Assembly (NCBI RefSeq): GCF_030272615.1
Contig: NC_081412.1
Span: 690,876,083 to 690,940,082 of the forward strand
Direction of reading: 5' to 3'
DNA: 64,000 bases
Source: Cryptomeria japonica
Taxonomy: Eukaryota > Streptophyta > Pinopsida > Cupressales > Cupressaceae
The notes under the pieces are model-generated. The model ran no database searches, was not told where the DNA came from, and saw only the letters and a list, made by a program, of their open reading frames with translations. A program made the translations under genes and the position numbers. Below, one piece after another: positions 23,144 through 33,295 of the stretch (its first letter is position 1; each line of letters starts with the position of its first letter).

Positions 23144-24061
23144 AAGCCTAAGGAAAAAGCACCATCTTCTCCACAACAAGGAGATTCATCCTCTTCCAAG
23201 AGAGATAATCCACCAAAGAGGGAGAGACCTACTTGTGCTTATTGTACAAAGATTGGTCATGAGGAGCATCGTTGCTATTCTAAGAAGATTGATGAGCTCA
23301 CACATATCATCAAAAAGCATAACATTGATTTGCCTAAAGTCTACAAGAAGGATGATTCATCAACTTCCACTTCCTCACATTCAAAAGGAAAAGGGCAAGT
23401 ATTCATGGCTTCTACAAGTGGAAAGACTCACTCTTTTGGAACAAGAAAAGGAAAAGCTCTATGTGCTACTATCAGTCATGATTCAGAGATATGGCTTCTA
23501 GATTCAGGGGCTTCTCATCATATGGCATCTTCGCAGTCTATGTTCTCTACATTTGAGCCTTGCACCATGCCTCATATTTTGATGGGCAATCATACATACA
23601 TGGATGTGATTGGGAAAGGATCTATTGACATTGGGGATAACTCCTTCAATGATGTGTTGTGTGTACCCCACTTGACAAACAATCTCCTTTCTATCTATCA
23701 AATCACACATGGCGCAACTAAGAGAGTTGTGGAGTTCACACCTGACTCAGTTTTTATTAGAGACATGGAGACTAGAGCTATCATTGCGACTGGGGTGGTT
23801 GATCATGCATCTCGGTTATACTCCTTTTCAGATTTTGTTGATGATGATTTCACATTTGATGATTCTATACATGATGATCACACTTCTTGTGATGGTTCAG
23901 ATTTTGTGGAGAACTTTGGACACTTGAACATGGGGATTCTCACATGTGAACCCATTCTTAAGTCTTGTATCTCATCTCCTCATATTGATATCACATCACC
24001 TATTGCACCTGATGATGCAGATAGTGCGACAGTTTTGCCTTCATGTGATTTAGTGCAGTAG
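23144..24061 (+). CDS. NA-copia zinc knuckle and aspartic protease region
   Basis: Same frame as gag, no frameshift. Contains the CCHC knuckle CAYCTKIGHEEHRC, a basic linker, then the retropepsin motif WLLDSGASHHM and the flap-side LCVPHLTNNLLSIYQIT. This is the region that in autonomous copia would be followed by the GAG_pre-integrase domain (H..HxC..C). Here RAIIATGVVDHASRLYSF is reached and then the sequence turns D/H/S-rich and ends at TAG 24059-24061. It has no ATG of its own at the junction. If not translated by readthrough, a start at 23330 (MPKVYKK) is possible. Confidence 0.75.
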   Translation, partial: KPKEKAPSSPQQGDSSSSKRDNPPKRERPTCAYCTKIGHEEHRCYSKKIDELTHIIKKHNIDLPKVYKKDDSSTSTSSHSKGKGQVFMASTSGKTHSFGTRKGKALCATISHDSEIWLLDSGASHHMASSQSMFSTFEPCTMPHILMGNHTYMDVIGKGSIDIGDNSFNDVLCVPHLTNNLLSIYQITHGATKRVVEFTPDSVFIRDMETRAIIATGVVDHASRLYSFSDFVDDDFTFDDSIHDDHTSCDGSDFVENFGHLNMGILTCEPILKSCISSPHIDITSPIAPDDADSATVLPSCDLVQ

Positions 24062-24727
24062 GATATTCATTGTCTTCCAGCTTCAGATTCATGGGATGAT
24101 TACTTGATAGATATTACAGGTTTGTTTGTGGAATCCTACATTGCAGATTTGGGAGACATCATTGATGACATTCATCTTCTCTTTGATGAAGATGATCCTT
24201 CTTCGATTGTTGCGAGGGCACACTCTGACCCTCTTGTTCATTCTCTACATGATCATTCTTTCGAGGTTGATATGATTGTGGATACTTATGTACAACAGTT
24301 GGAGGAGGTCTCTTTATGTTTTGAGGAGACATATGAATCTTTGGAACATGTTCTACATCCATCTCCACTAGATCTTGGAGTGCCTTTTTCAGCAGTGTGG
24401 CATAGTTTACCACATTTGGAGGGGGTATCTTTCAGCATCGACATGGGGACACTTGAGCAGTTTTCAGAGACTCCTTTCATCATGAGTTTTCTTCATACAT
24501 CTTCCCTTCATGATTGGGGAGACTTCATGGATACACCTTTGGTTTTGTTTCTTCCTAAGGGGAGGAATGTTGTTCGACATTCGTGGAGCAGTTTCTTCAT
24601 ACATCGAGCTTCTATTATTGGTGCAGATTCTTCATTGAGGGAGGATCACAGTTTGACTTCTCTTCTTCTCTCATATTGGGGGGACTTTTTCCTCACATGG
24701 GGTTTTGTTCCTCACATTCTTCTATGA
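24062..24727 (+). CDS. NA-copia acidic tail ORF, unrecognised
   Basis: Continues the gag-protease frame for 221 codons after a TAG, to TGA/TAG at 24727. It is rich in D, E, S, H and L (DDIHLLFDEDDPSS, LEQFSETPFIMSFLHTSS) with no integrase or RT motif. Total frame 22451-24727 is 759 codons with two internal stops and no indel. In so young an element the preserved length suggests that it was recently translated or is short-lived sequence under weak constraint. Function unknown. Confidence 0.5.
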   Translation, partial: DIHCLPASDSWDDYLIDITGLFVESYIADLGDIIDDIHLLFDEDDPSSIVARAHSDPLVHSLHDHSFEVDMIVDTYVQQLEEVSLCFEETYESLEHVLHPSPLDLGVPFSAVWHSLPHLEGVSFSIDMGTLEQFSETPFIMSFLHTSSLHDWGDFMDTPLVLFLPKGRNVVRHSWSSFFIHRASIIGADSSLREDHSLTSLLLSYWGDFFLTWGFVPHILL

Positions 24728-24939
24728 GAGTTCTCTTGTATAGCCTTCATCTCTCTTTTGGGGGAGGGTTTTTTCCCATTGGGTTTTTCTCTCTTTCCCA
24801 CTTTGTGAGAGATTTTATTGCATTGGTTTGCATGCATTTGCATTTATACATGGGTACCTAACATGGCCTCATAGCCGGGACCCATCTTGCATTACTTAGT
24901 TGCATTGTAGACTTAAGTGCATTCCCCTAAGTTGCACTT

Positions 24940-24948
24940 AAGGGGGGG
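24940..24948 (+). other. NA-copia polypurine tract
   Basis: AAGGGGGGG abutting TGTTGGTGT of the 3' LTR. Confidence 0.9.
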
Positions 24949-25405
24949 TGTTGGTGTAAATAATTATTCATCATGGATATTATTACACTTACTTAAGTTT
25001 ACTTAGGATAATGCATTTCATAGTAGTTTGGATATGAGACACTTGGGTGTTTGTGCCACATTGGGATAGTGTGTGTAGGAGAAATTCCACCTTTTATGGT
25101 GTTGATCTTGTTATTACACTATCATATCCACTTATTGTGGAGTGATAATTCCACCTTCGGTGGGTGATCCACCTCATGTGGAATATTATATTATTTCTCC
25201 TACCTACCCTTGTTTCTTATTGAGCCACATGTCATGTTTGTGTGCTCATACATATCCCTAGCCTTGCCTATATAAACAAGCCTCTATTCATTGTATGTAA
25301 CTATTGAATCATTTTCTATTGATGAGAATATAGTTTATTCTTGTCCTATATTGTGTCTCTATTTTGTACATTTCATTGACCCCTTGATCTTGGCAAAATC
25401 CAACA
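24949..25405 (+). repeat. NA-copia 3' LTR
   Basis: 457 bp, two substitutions relative to 20330-20786 by eye. Followed by TSD ATATT and by T3 LTR sequence. Confidence 0.95.
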
Positions 25406-25410
25406 ATATT

Positions 25411-25587
25411 TAGAAAATGATTAATTTGATTAAATGATGATAGAAAATAGAACAATTAGTAAGATGATGAGGAAATATGAAATTAGAAGAAATAGATTAA
25501 TTAAATTAATTAAATAATTAACGAATTATTTAATCAATTAGAAGAATAATTAGTACATGATCAATGACACATTTTTAGGTGTCTACA
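25411..25587 (-). repeat. T3 3' LTR, second part
   Basis: Continues T3 LTR after the NA-copia TSD and ends at GTCTACA 25587 (TGTAGAC on the minus strand). It aligns with 29791-29967. Confidence 0.85.
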
Positions 25588-25603
25588 TTTGCCCCTCTTC
25601 GAG
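25588..25603 (-). other. T3 polypurine tract
   Basis: Minus strand CTCGAAGAGGGGCAAA directly before TGTAGACACC. Same tract in T1 and T2. Confidence 0.6.
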
Positions 25604-27979
25604 ACAAAGTCAGAATGACATTGTTTCAAAGAAAATGAAAATTTTTGCCCCAATATGCCCCGATGATACTTAGGGTGTAATGCCCCCTTGAGAGATTGTT
25701 TGCGCATTAAAGACATGAATGATCTCTCAAAAAAAAGAAGAATGTGAGATGAAAGAATAGTTAGTTGATTAGAGATAGAGATAGGTGATGTGAAGATGAT
25801 ATTGAGATAGAATATGAGAGAATGAACCTTAGAATGGAATAGAATGATGTTAGATGATAGAAAATGATTTAGAACGAGATGATGAGAAAAGAATCAGCAA
25901 ACTAGCAGTAAGAAAATGAGATGAAAATGAAAATGAAATTGAATGAATCATGAACCTGTGTCATATATTTATTGCACAATATATATTCATCACTGAGCCT
26001 TATTATTGAACAATGGATCTTAGCACATCAGGGTATAAGGAACCAAGATGTAAGATATCTCATTGTAGAAACAAACATGTAGCAAACAAGCAGCAAACAA
26101 AGAAAAAGATAATGCCCATCATGGCTCCTCTAGTCACTTGTGGACATCCTTGACTAGCATAGGAACATAATCTGTCACCAAATGATAAAAGATAAAGACT
26201 AACCTGGACAAAATTCAGTAGCTATACTGACCTTGTGCCTTCATTCTCAGTTGCTTGATGTGATAGTTGATAATGTCTGATCTCAGAAAGTTGCGGACCC
26301 CGTTTAAGACTAACCTATTTGATTTTGAGTGTATCCTGTTTTGTTTAAGACAAGATAATGATCACTTTGATATGGATATGATACGGTTGATAAGACAATT
26401 TGATCAATTGATTTCAGATTTTTTACTGGATAGTCGTATCCTTTGTTAACTTCGTGCGAAGTGTTTGCTAGATATCTGCTAGGGTATTTGTTTCTCACAT
26501 TTATTGCAAGTTTTTTTGATTGATTGATTTTCGATTTTTAGTTCTTTTCCAAGAGCTTTTTTGATGTTTTTGGATTTTCTAGATCGATATTTGAATGTTT
26601 TTGATTGATTTTTTCAGGACATTTTTTGATGTTTTGGATGATTTTTTCAAGATCATATCCAATTTTTTTGGATTTTTGAATGATTTTTTCAGGATCGTAT
26701 TTGAATGTTTTTGAATGATTTTTTTGAAGGATCATAACTGGATGTTTTTGGTATTTTTGAAGGATTGTAACTAGATGTTTTTGGTATTTTAAGATATTCA
26801 ATGTTTTTGGATTTTATGGTTTTCAATGTTTTTGGATTTTTTCATGACTTTATCTGATTTTTAGGATTTATTTTTATAGTTATGCCCCCAGTGTGCAGAC
26901 TTGTATGACATGATGATCTGCAAAATGCATATGGAGACAAATGAATTTTTGACATGACCTATGTGAATACAACGTGTAGAATGAAGATGCATTTCCTACT
27001 CGAACAAGGTTGACTGTGTTTGTTTTATCATTTGAATACACCAATTGAAATGGAGGTGCAAAAAATTTCATAGATAAGTGGTAAATCGATCCCTAAGGTC
27101 CCTAGAAACATTCATCTCAACACACTTAGTGACTAGGATTTACAAATGGAGAAGCGGAAAAATTCCCCATTGGTTCTTGAAACTTTGATCTTCTTTTGCC
27201 CATGTGTGTGCAAATGAGTTAATTCCTACTCTTGTGTTCATTAAAGATCCTTAGCATCCTATATGACTAGCTACATGGATTATTCTAACTTCAAAAGCAT
27301 CCCGAATAGAGCCTCACTACTAGCAAGCCTTGAGAGCTCCGACGAGGTTATAAACTATAATTTCTCAAATATTGCTCCATTGCCAGTAGGCATTCATAGC
27401 CCTGATGGAGTTACTTGCATGTTCCCATAGTCAAGATTTTTAACGCATTTGTATGCGTGATATTTCAATTATATATCATTGCTCTTTTGCCTTGAGATGG
27501 ATATTTGGCATAGCTTTTTTCTTTTTTATTTCTTTCTTTTCTTGCCTTGACTTGTAAGTAATGAAATCTACTTGGGTGTGACAATTACAGCGGCACTGAA
27601 GTAGAATTTTAGATTTTTCAGTAGTCATATGATCAACTAGATGTCTAGAATGAATTAGAGATCTTCTTAATATGTTTGAGATATAGAAATTGATAGATTT
27701 TGGGTTAACAAGTCTCAAATAGTGAGATCACTACCCAACCATAAGTAAAGCGTCGTCATAGGGTAATGTTGAAAATGAATGACCTTAGGATCTCAAAGAC
27801 TTCATGTCCGAATATCTAAGAAACGAGATGACCCTTGCTTCTCTTGGATGCAAACAGATGATAAAATTGAACAATTGACTTGTTTTATTGATGCTGCTAT
27901 TTGTAAATGCACAAACTTTGCAATACATTTAAAGAAACTATATGTAATGCAGAAAGTAAAACCTAAACTAACCCAACCT
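25604..27979. other. T3 internal region, largely noncoding, with degenerate tandem repeat
   Basis: 25604-25740 matches the T2 PPT-proximal region. 25740-26480 is low-complexity AGAATGA/GATGATAG-type sequence. 26520-26870 is a degenerate tandem array of TGTTTTTGGATTTTTGAA... units of roughly 35-50 bp with GGATCATA/GGATCGTA variants. 26880-27979 shows no convincing gene on either strand. A 73-codon + frame at 27779-28000 has no recognisable feature. Confidence 0.5.
26520..26870. repeat. Degenerate tandem repeat around TGTTTTTGGATTTTTGA
   Basis: At least eight imperfect copies of a GATTTTTTCAGGATCATAT / TGTTTTTGG unit, visible at about 26560, 26600, 26630, 26680, 26710, 26745, 26780 and 26825. 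Unit length varies, so slippage and substitution have blurred it. Confidence 0.65.
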
Positions 27980-28720
27980 TTAGGTATAACATTTGTGTAG
28001 GTAGTTCATTGGCCTTTGTTTGAAAAGTTGGATAAAGATTTCCTTTTCAATAGTATATAAGGACTCAAATGGGTGTACGTGTTCAACATCTCCAATGTTG
28101 ATTTTATTAGTTTTTGGATTTTGTGGATCATTAGAGGGAAATCCATCTCTAGAACCCATGAATTCAGCTATAGTGTTATCATTTTCAAAGAAATCCAATT
28201 GTGGTAGGTTCTCTTGCCCTCGGTCTTTCAAGTACAAGTGTATGAGACAAATTGGTTTCAAATTTATGACATGAGCGGGTGTTATGTCTATTTTTATTGA
28301 TGCACTTGAAGAGGATGATGAAACAATTATTGACAAGTTGTTTTGTGTAGTATGATCTGGATTGGTGATTTCATTAATAAGCGGTTCATTAACAACTTGT
28401 GTAGAGGTATTGGGATCACTAGGAGAAATGGCAAGTTCGTTTGAGAGGGAATCTTGTGAGGAACATGGAGGATTATGACATGGAGATGAAGGGATGGAGG
28501 GACCTTGATCAAGATTTGGAGAAATAATGGGATCTTGTTTAGGACATGAAGGTAAAGGTATGATTTGATCTTGGTTTGTAAAGGGATTATTAGGGGGGAT
28601 AGAAGGGATGTCTTGATCTTGTTTAGGAGGTGGATGCTGGATGGGACTTGAAAGGACACTATGTTCTTGAGATGGAAGGGAGTCATTATGAATGGAATAG
28701 AAAAGAGCGAAGGGATCATC
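27980..28720 (-). CDS. T3 5' ORF, S/P/N/Q-rich, unrecognised
   Basis: An open minus-strand frame of about 247 codons starting at the very end of the right LTR and closing with TAA at 27980. The first 120 residues are low complexity (S, P, Q, N), and residues 120-247 are more ordered (DITPAHVINLKPICLIHLYLKDRG, LPQLDFFEN, EFMGSRDGFPSNDPQNPKTNK, IGDVEHVHPFESLYTIEKEIF). An ATG in this frame occurs only internally (28336), so the upstream part may be open by chance or may need a start lost with the altered LTR end. No gag, zinc knuckle or enzyme motif. Tat-type elements often carry an extra sense ORF before gag, which could explain it. Confidence 0.45.
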   Translation of the reverse strand, partial: DDPFALFYSIHNDSLPSQEHSVLSSPIQHPPPKQDQDIPSIPPNNPFTNQDQIIPLPSCPKQDPIISPNLDQGPSIPSSPCHNPPCSSQDSLSNELAISPSDPNTSTQVVNEPLINEITNPDHTTQNNLSIIVSSSSSSASIKIDITPAHVINLKPICLIHLYLKDRGQENLPQLDFFENDNTIAEFMGSRDGFPSNDPQNPKTNKINIGDVEHVHPFESLYTIEKEIFIQLFKQRPMNYLHKCYT

Positions 28721-29967
28721 ATAAAAAATTCATCTTTGAAAACAAGTAATCAATTAGAAGCAAGAGGGAAATCACGAATCCCTATCTAACCAAAGAATTT
28801 AACAAATAAGACAATGGAATAACACAATCAAGCAAATAGGAATTAAAATAATCAAATCAAATCAAAACTCCCTATTCCGTGACTATGTATTGCTTCCATT
28901 GCTCTTCTCCTCTCTGTGGTATGATGTTTCTCAGATATTGCGCTGGTAACCTACAAGTGACACAAAGATTCAAAGTCATGATTATTGAAAATGGAGATTG
29001 GATGCTCAATTTATAGAAAATTGGAGAAGATTGATTGAAAGGCGGAACAGATTGATCAAGAGGTGGAACTCAGGTGAGCTCACATGAAAATTGATAGTTG
29101 AACTGCTAATTGTAGGAGTGAAACTCAATAGATTGAATAGATTAATTGAGTTAACTAGTTGAGAAAAAGTTGATTGAAGGAAGAAAAAGAATGATTATTG
29201 GAAATAAAGAGGATGACATGAAAGAAAGCTTAATTTAGAAAAAGCTAATTGAACGATGGAAATACAGATTGAAGAGATAAATGATTTAATTAATTAATTT
29301 AGCATGTGCTTGCATTTAGATTTAGATTTTCAATTTAATCTTTGCATGAGATTTATTCAAATAATTGAATTTATTTTAATTCAATTTAGTATTTGAATAT
29401 ATTTAGAACTTGACTTTGATTTTCAATTTGATTTTTGAAATCATGCACATGTATTTGAATTTGGAAGAAATTAGAGAAATATGAAATTAAATGAAATTAG
29501 AATTTAAAGATTTGGAAATGGAAGAATTAATTAGTTAATTAAATAATTTAAAGAAACTATTTAATTATGCTAGAAATAGACTTTAATTAAATAATAAAGA
29601 TTATTTAATTTAAAGGATTAAATCACAATTAATTAAATAATAAATATTTAATTAATATTTAGAAAAGGGTTGAATGATTAGATGATTAGAGATAGAAATT
29701 GAATAATTAGTAATTTATTTAAATAATAAATATTATTTAAATTGGGGAATTAATTAGAATTAATTAAATAATAAATATTTAATTAATATTTAGAAAATGA
29801 TTAATTTGATTAAATGATAATAGAAAATAGAACAATTAGTAAGATGATGAGGAAATATGAAATTAGAAGAAATAGATTAATTAAATTAATTAAATAATTA
29901 AGGAATTATTTAATCAATTAGAAGAATGATTAGTACATGATCAATGAGACATTTTTAGGTGTTTACA
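28716..29967 (-). repeat. T3 5' LTR
   Basis: 1252 bp. It aligns with the left LTR but is about 130 bp longer because it holds two 40-bp direct repeats (29627-29666 and 29758-29797) with 91 bp between them, where the other LTR has one. Both repeats contain the uninterrupted AATTAATATTTAGAAAA target of NA-copia. The inner end (ATGATGATCCC) is altered relative to the CATGTACACA end of the left LTR. Confidence 0.85.
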
Positions 29968-29972
29968 AATAG

Positions 29973-31560
29973 TATCTCTGATAATGCGTGTCGAACTAAT
30001 GCCAAACCACATCAATCAAGTCTCTACCAGAGGGGTAGGAACTCCCAATCTGTCTCTAAGTTACTCAAATGATTCCTTGGGCAAAGGTTTAGTAAAAATA
30101 TATGCAATCTGCTCTTTAGTGTTCACATAAACCAGTCTAACTTCATTTGCTTCCACCTTTTCCTTCAAAAAGTTATACTTGATAGATATGTGCTTTGTTT
30201 TAGAATGAAATATTAGATTCTTTGATATAAGAATAGCAACAGAGTTATCATAATGAATAACTACCGGTGCATCACAATCCACCTTTATATCCATCAACAT
30301 TTGATTCATCCATAAAACTTGTGTACAATTAGTAGCAACGACAACATACTCAGCTTCAGTAGTAGACAAAGAAGTACATGATTATTTCTTGCTGATCCAT
30401 GAAACCAATTTCTTTTCAAGAAAGAAAGCTCCACCGAAAGTTCTTTTCCAGTCATCAACATCTCCAGCCCAATCAACATCTGTATATGCACATAAAGTAA
30501 AGTTATCATCCTTAGGGTACCACAAGCCATATTCTGATGTACCTTGCAAGTATCTAAAAATCCTTTTCACCCCAATCTCGTGATTTTCTCTAGGATCACT
30601 CTGAAATCTTGAAACAATACAAACAACATTCATAATGTTAGGCCTAATCTAAGTCAAATAAATTAGACCTCCAATCATGGATTTGTATCTTGTAGGATTT
30701 ACCAGTGTAGAAACATCTTTTCTTGTCAATTTCTCACTTATAACCATAGGAGTACTTACTAGTTTAGAATCTCCCATTCCAAATTTCTTCAACAATTCCT
30801 TATCATATTTAGTTTGATAGATGAAAATACCTTTGTCAGACTGAGTAATCTATAAACCTATGAAAAATTTCCTCTCACCAATCATAGACATTTCAAATTC
30901 TTTCTCCATATTCTTAGAAAAATCTATGCATAACTTATCTTCACCTCCAAAAATAATGTCATCAACAAATACTTGAATAATTAGTATATCATCATTAGTG
31001 ATCCTATAATATAAATTACTGTCAGCACTGCCCTTAGTAAAACCAAGCTTCAAAAGATATTTATTCAACCTTTCATATCAAACTCTAGGTGCTTGTTTCA
31101 ATCCATATAAAGCTTTCCTTAACCTGAAAACCATATTTGTATCATCTGATTGTGAAAAACCATCAGGTTGCTCAATATAAATTTCCTCATCAAGATCCCC
31201 ATTCAAAAATGCACATTTAACATCCATCTGATAAACCTTCTAGTTTTTATAAGCAGCATAGGTAAGAAATAATCTTACAACTTCAATCCTAGCTATAGGT
31301 GCAAAAGTATCTCAATAATCAATTCCTTCCTTCTGAGAATATCCTTTACAAACCAATCTAACCTTATTCCTTATAACTTGACCATCCTCATTAAATTTAT
31401 TCCTAAAAACCCATTTAGTTCCAATAACATTTTTATTTTTAGGTCAGGGAACCAAGGTCCATGTGTTATTTTTCTCAATCTGATCTAATTCTTCTTCCAT
31501 AGCTTTCAACCAATATTTATCTTTACATGCCTCAATTACTATTATTGGTTTAGTTTATGA
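29973..31560 (-). pseudogene. Copia-2 pol: reverse transcriptase and RNase H
   Basis: Minus strand, starting about 31560. RT blocks: NTWTLVP-like and KWVFRNKFNEDG (31390-31470, with stops), [24 protein letters not shown] (31140-31230), the catalytic VFVDDIIFGG at about 30955-30985, SMIGERKFFIGL. RNase H: TDVDWAGDVDDWKRTFGGAFFLEKKLVSW (30390-30500), STTEAEYVVVATNCTQVLWMNQML (30290-30365), HYDNSVAILISKN, TKHISIKYNFLKEKVE, and the end KPLPKESFE at 30061. The FVDDIIFGG form is typical of Sireviruses. Frames are broken by several stops and at least one shift; not functional. Confidence 0.9.
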
Positions 31561-31699
31561 AATTAAACATACCTCATTAGTTTCCAGTCTTCTTCTTGTC
31601 ATCACTCCATTGCTCTTATCCCCAATGATCTGATCTTCTGAATGATTCAATCTCACATACCTAGGAGTCTTCTAACTTTTTGTTCCTCTTCCTTGTTCT

Positions 31700-32640
31700 T
31701 CAGTTACTATAGAATTCTCTGATATTGTCGGAGTAACTGGTTCAACACTCTATTCCAATAAGGTGCTACTGGTTTAGATATAATCATTTCCACTATCAGT
31801 TCCTTCTCATAAACTTTGATTTGACTTCTGTTCATCTCATCTACTCTGACATTAGCACTCTCCACAATTATTTGCAATCTCTTGTTATAACATCTATATG
31901 CTTTGCTTTCATTAGAATAACTAAGAAATATGCCTTCGTCACATCTAGGATCAAATTTTCCAATGATATCATCTCTCTTGATATAAAATTTACTACCAAA
32001 AATTTTGAAATACTTAACTGTAGGTTTATTGCCAAACCATAATTCATAAGGTGTCTTACTGGTTTCTCCTTTTATATGTACTCTATTGAATGTATAAACC
32101 ATTGTGCTTATTGCTTCTCTCTAGTAGATATAAGGTAGGCTATCTTCCATCATCATTGTTCTGGCAGCATCCAAGATAGTTATGTTCTTCCTTTCCACAT
32201 CTCCATTCTGTTGAGGTGTCCGCAAAGCAAAAAATTGTCTTCTTATACCATGCTTATCACAAAAGTTATTAAACTCACCGGATGTGAATTCTCCACCATG
32301 ATCTGATCTCAAACATTTAATCTTCAACCCTATCTTATTTTCCACTTTATCCTTAAATATTTTAAACTTTTCAAATGCTTCAGATTTTTCTTTTAGAAAA
32401 GTAACCCACATCATTCTATAATAATCATCAATGATTAGAATGAAATATCTATCACCTTGAAAACTTTTAACTCTAGTAGGGCCACACAAATAAGTATGAA
32501 TAAGATCAAGAACATCATTTGATTTATCTTGTATACTCATAAAAGAGGTTCTGACCTATTTACCCATTTTACATTCTTTACATATCGGATTATAGGGCTT
32601 CATAATCTTAGGTATATCCCTAACTACCTTAGTTGAACTG
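31700..32640 (-). pseudogene. Copia-2 pol: integrase
   Basis: Minus strand integrase core. ICKECKMGK (zinc-finger CxxC half) near 32560, DLIHTYLCGP at 32500, LIIDDYYRMMWVTFLKEKSEAF (second Asp), LRSDHGGEFTSGEFNNFCDKHGIRRQ with the GEF motif, PQQNGDVERKNITILDAARTMM with catalytic Glu, then MVYTFNRVHIKGETSKTPYELWFG and FGSKFYIKRDDIIGKFDPRCDEGIFLSYS (31860-32030). Broken by TAG/TGA stops. Order relative to RT is that of Ty1/copia. Confidence 0.9.
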
Positions 32641-32699
32641 ATCTTTATAATGCAATCAAAATTGACATGACATAGCCTTTTATTCCATATCCAACTCTC

Positions 32700-33281
32700 A
32701 TCAATCTATGTAATCAAACATGTCTTCTCACCAGAGTTCAAATGAAATATATTACATTTTGTCTGTGTACCGGTTGCAATCTCCAAGCCAGATCTGTTAA
32801 TGATTTTGCATTTTCCATCCTTCAACTGTAATTGAAATCCCTTATCTACCAATTGTCCTACTCTCAAAAGATTATGCCTCAAACCTTCAACATAATAAAA
32901 TTTGTCAGTATTGTTCTTACCATCCAATGATATAGTTCATTTTCCTTTGAACATACATGCTTTGTCATCTCCAAATCTAACTAGACTGCCATCAAATTAT
33001 TGCAAAGATAGAAACTTCCCTTTATCTTCAGTCATATGATGTGAACAACCACTGTCAATTACCCATTCATCATTGTATTAAATTTTAGCAGAAAGTGCCT
33101 TCTCTTCAGGTACATTCTCTTCCTATGTCGGATCATCTTCCTTGAAAGCCAGGAACACCCATTCCTTCCAATTGCTAGAGCCACTAGTAGAGTCTTCTAC
33201 CGGTTCATCATCAGAATTAGTAATGACTTCCTCATCTTCTATGTAGCATGATTTGTCTCTATTTTTCCTATACTTATACTT
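32700..33281 (-). pseudogene. Copia-2 gag C-terminus and protease
   Basis: Directly after the PBS the minus strand reads KYKYRKNRDKSC, the equivalent of the last gag residues RYRYKKNKDKYC in Copia-3, so the gag body is absent. Then WVIDSGCSHHMTEDKGKF (protease active site, about 33010-33065), VRFGDDKACMFKGK, SLDGKNNTDKFYYVEGLRHNLLRVGQL and the pre-integrase RSGLEIATG...NIFHLN. Several stops. Confidence 0.85.
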
Positions 33282-33295
33282 TCTCTAATACCAAT
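33282..33295 (-). other. Copia-2 primer binding site
   Basis: ATTGGTATTAGAG on the minus strand directly follows the 5' LTR, one mismatch to the Met PBS. Confidence 0.8.

Larger units (their letters stand above)
20330..25405 (+). mobile_element. NA-copia: young gag-protease-only Ty1/copia element
   Basis: A complete 5.08 kb element with LTRs 20330-20786 and 24949-25405 (457 bp each), TSD ATATT (20325-20329, 25406-25410), PBS TGGTATCAGAGCC at 20787-20799 and PPT AAGGGGGGG at 24940-24948. The LTRs differ at two positions by eye (G/A in TATATAAGCAAG, C/T in GAGAATACAG), so it is by far the youngest insertion here. It encodes gag, zinc knuckle and protease, then an acidic tail, and contains no integrase, RT or RNase H. 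The insertion hit a T3 LTR, whose sister LTR keeps the empty site. Confidence 0.95.
19385..29967 (-). mobile_element. T3: non-autonomous Tat-like LTR element
   Basis: LTR element with perfect TSD AATAG (19380-19384, 29968-29972) inside Copia-2. LTRs: 19385-25587 (split by NA-copia) and 28716-29967. On the minus strand the LTR starts TGTAGACACCTAAAAATG and a PPT-like CGAAGAGGGGCAAA precedes it at 25588-25603. The internal region is only 3.1 kb and has no gag-pol. The PPT-proximal 150 bp (25588-25740) closely matches T2 at 40135-40290 (GCCCCTCTT, TTTCAAAGAAAAT, TGCCCCCTTGAGAGATTG), so T3 belongs with the PMD-bearing elements. The U5 end of the right LTR is altered over the last ~10 bp. Confidence 0.75.

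Noticed and set aside
29627-29797. Possible CRISPR-like or satellite array in AT-rich repeats
   Set aside because: Only two 40-bp copies with a single spacer, explained by LTR length variation; the context is a plant LTR.
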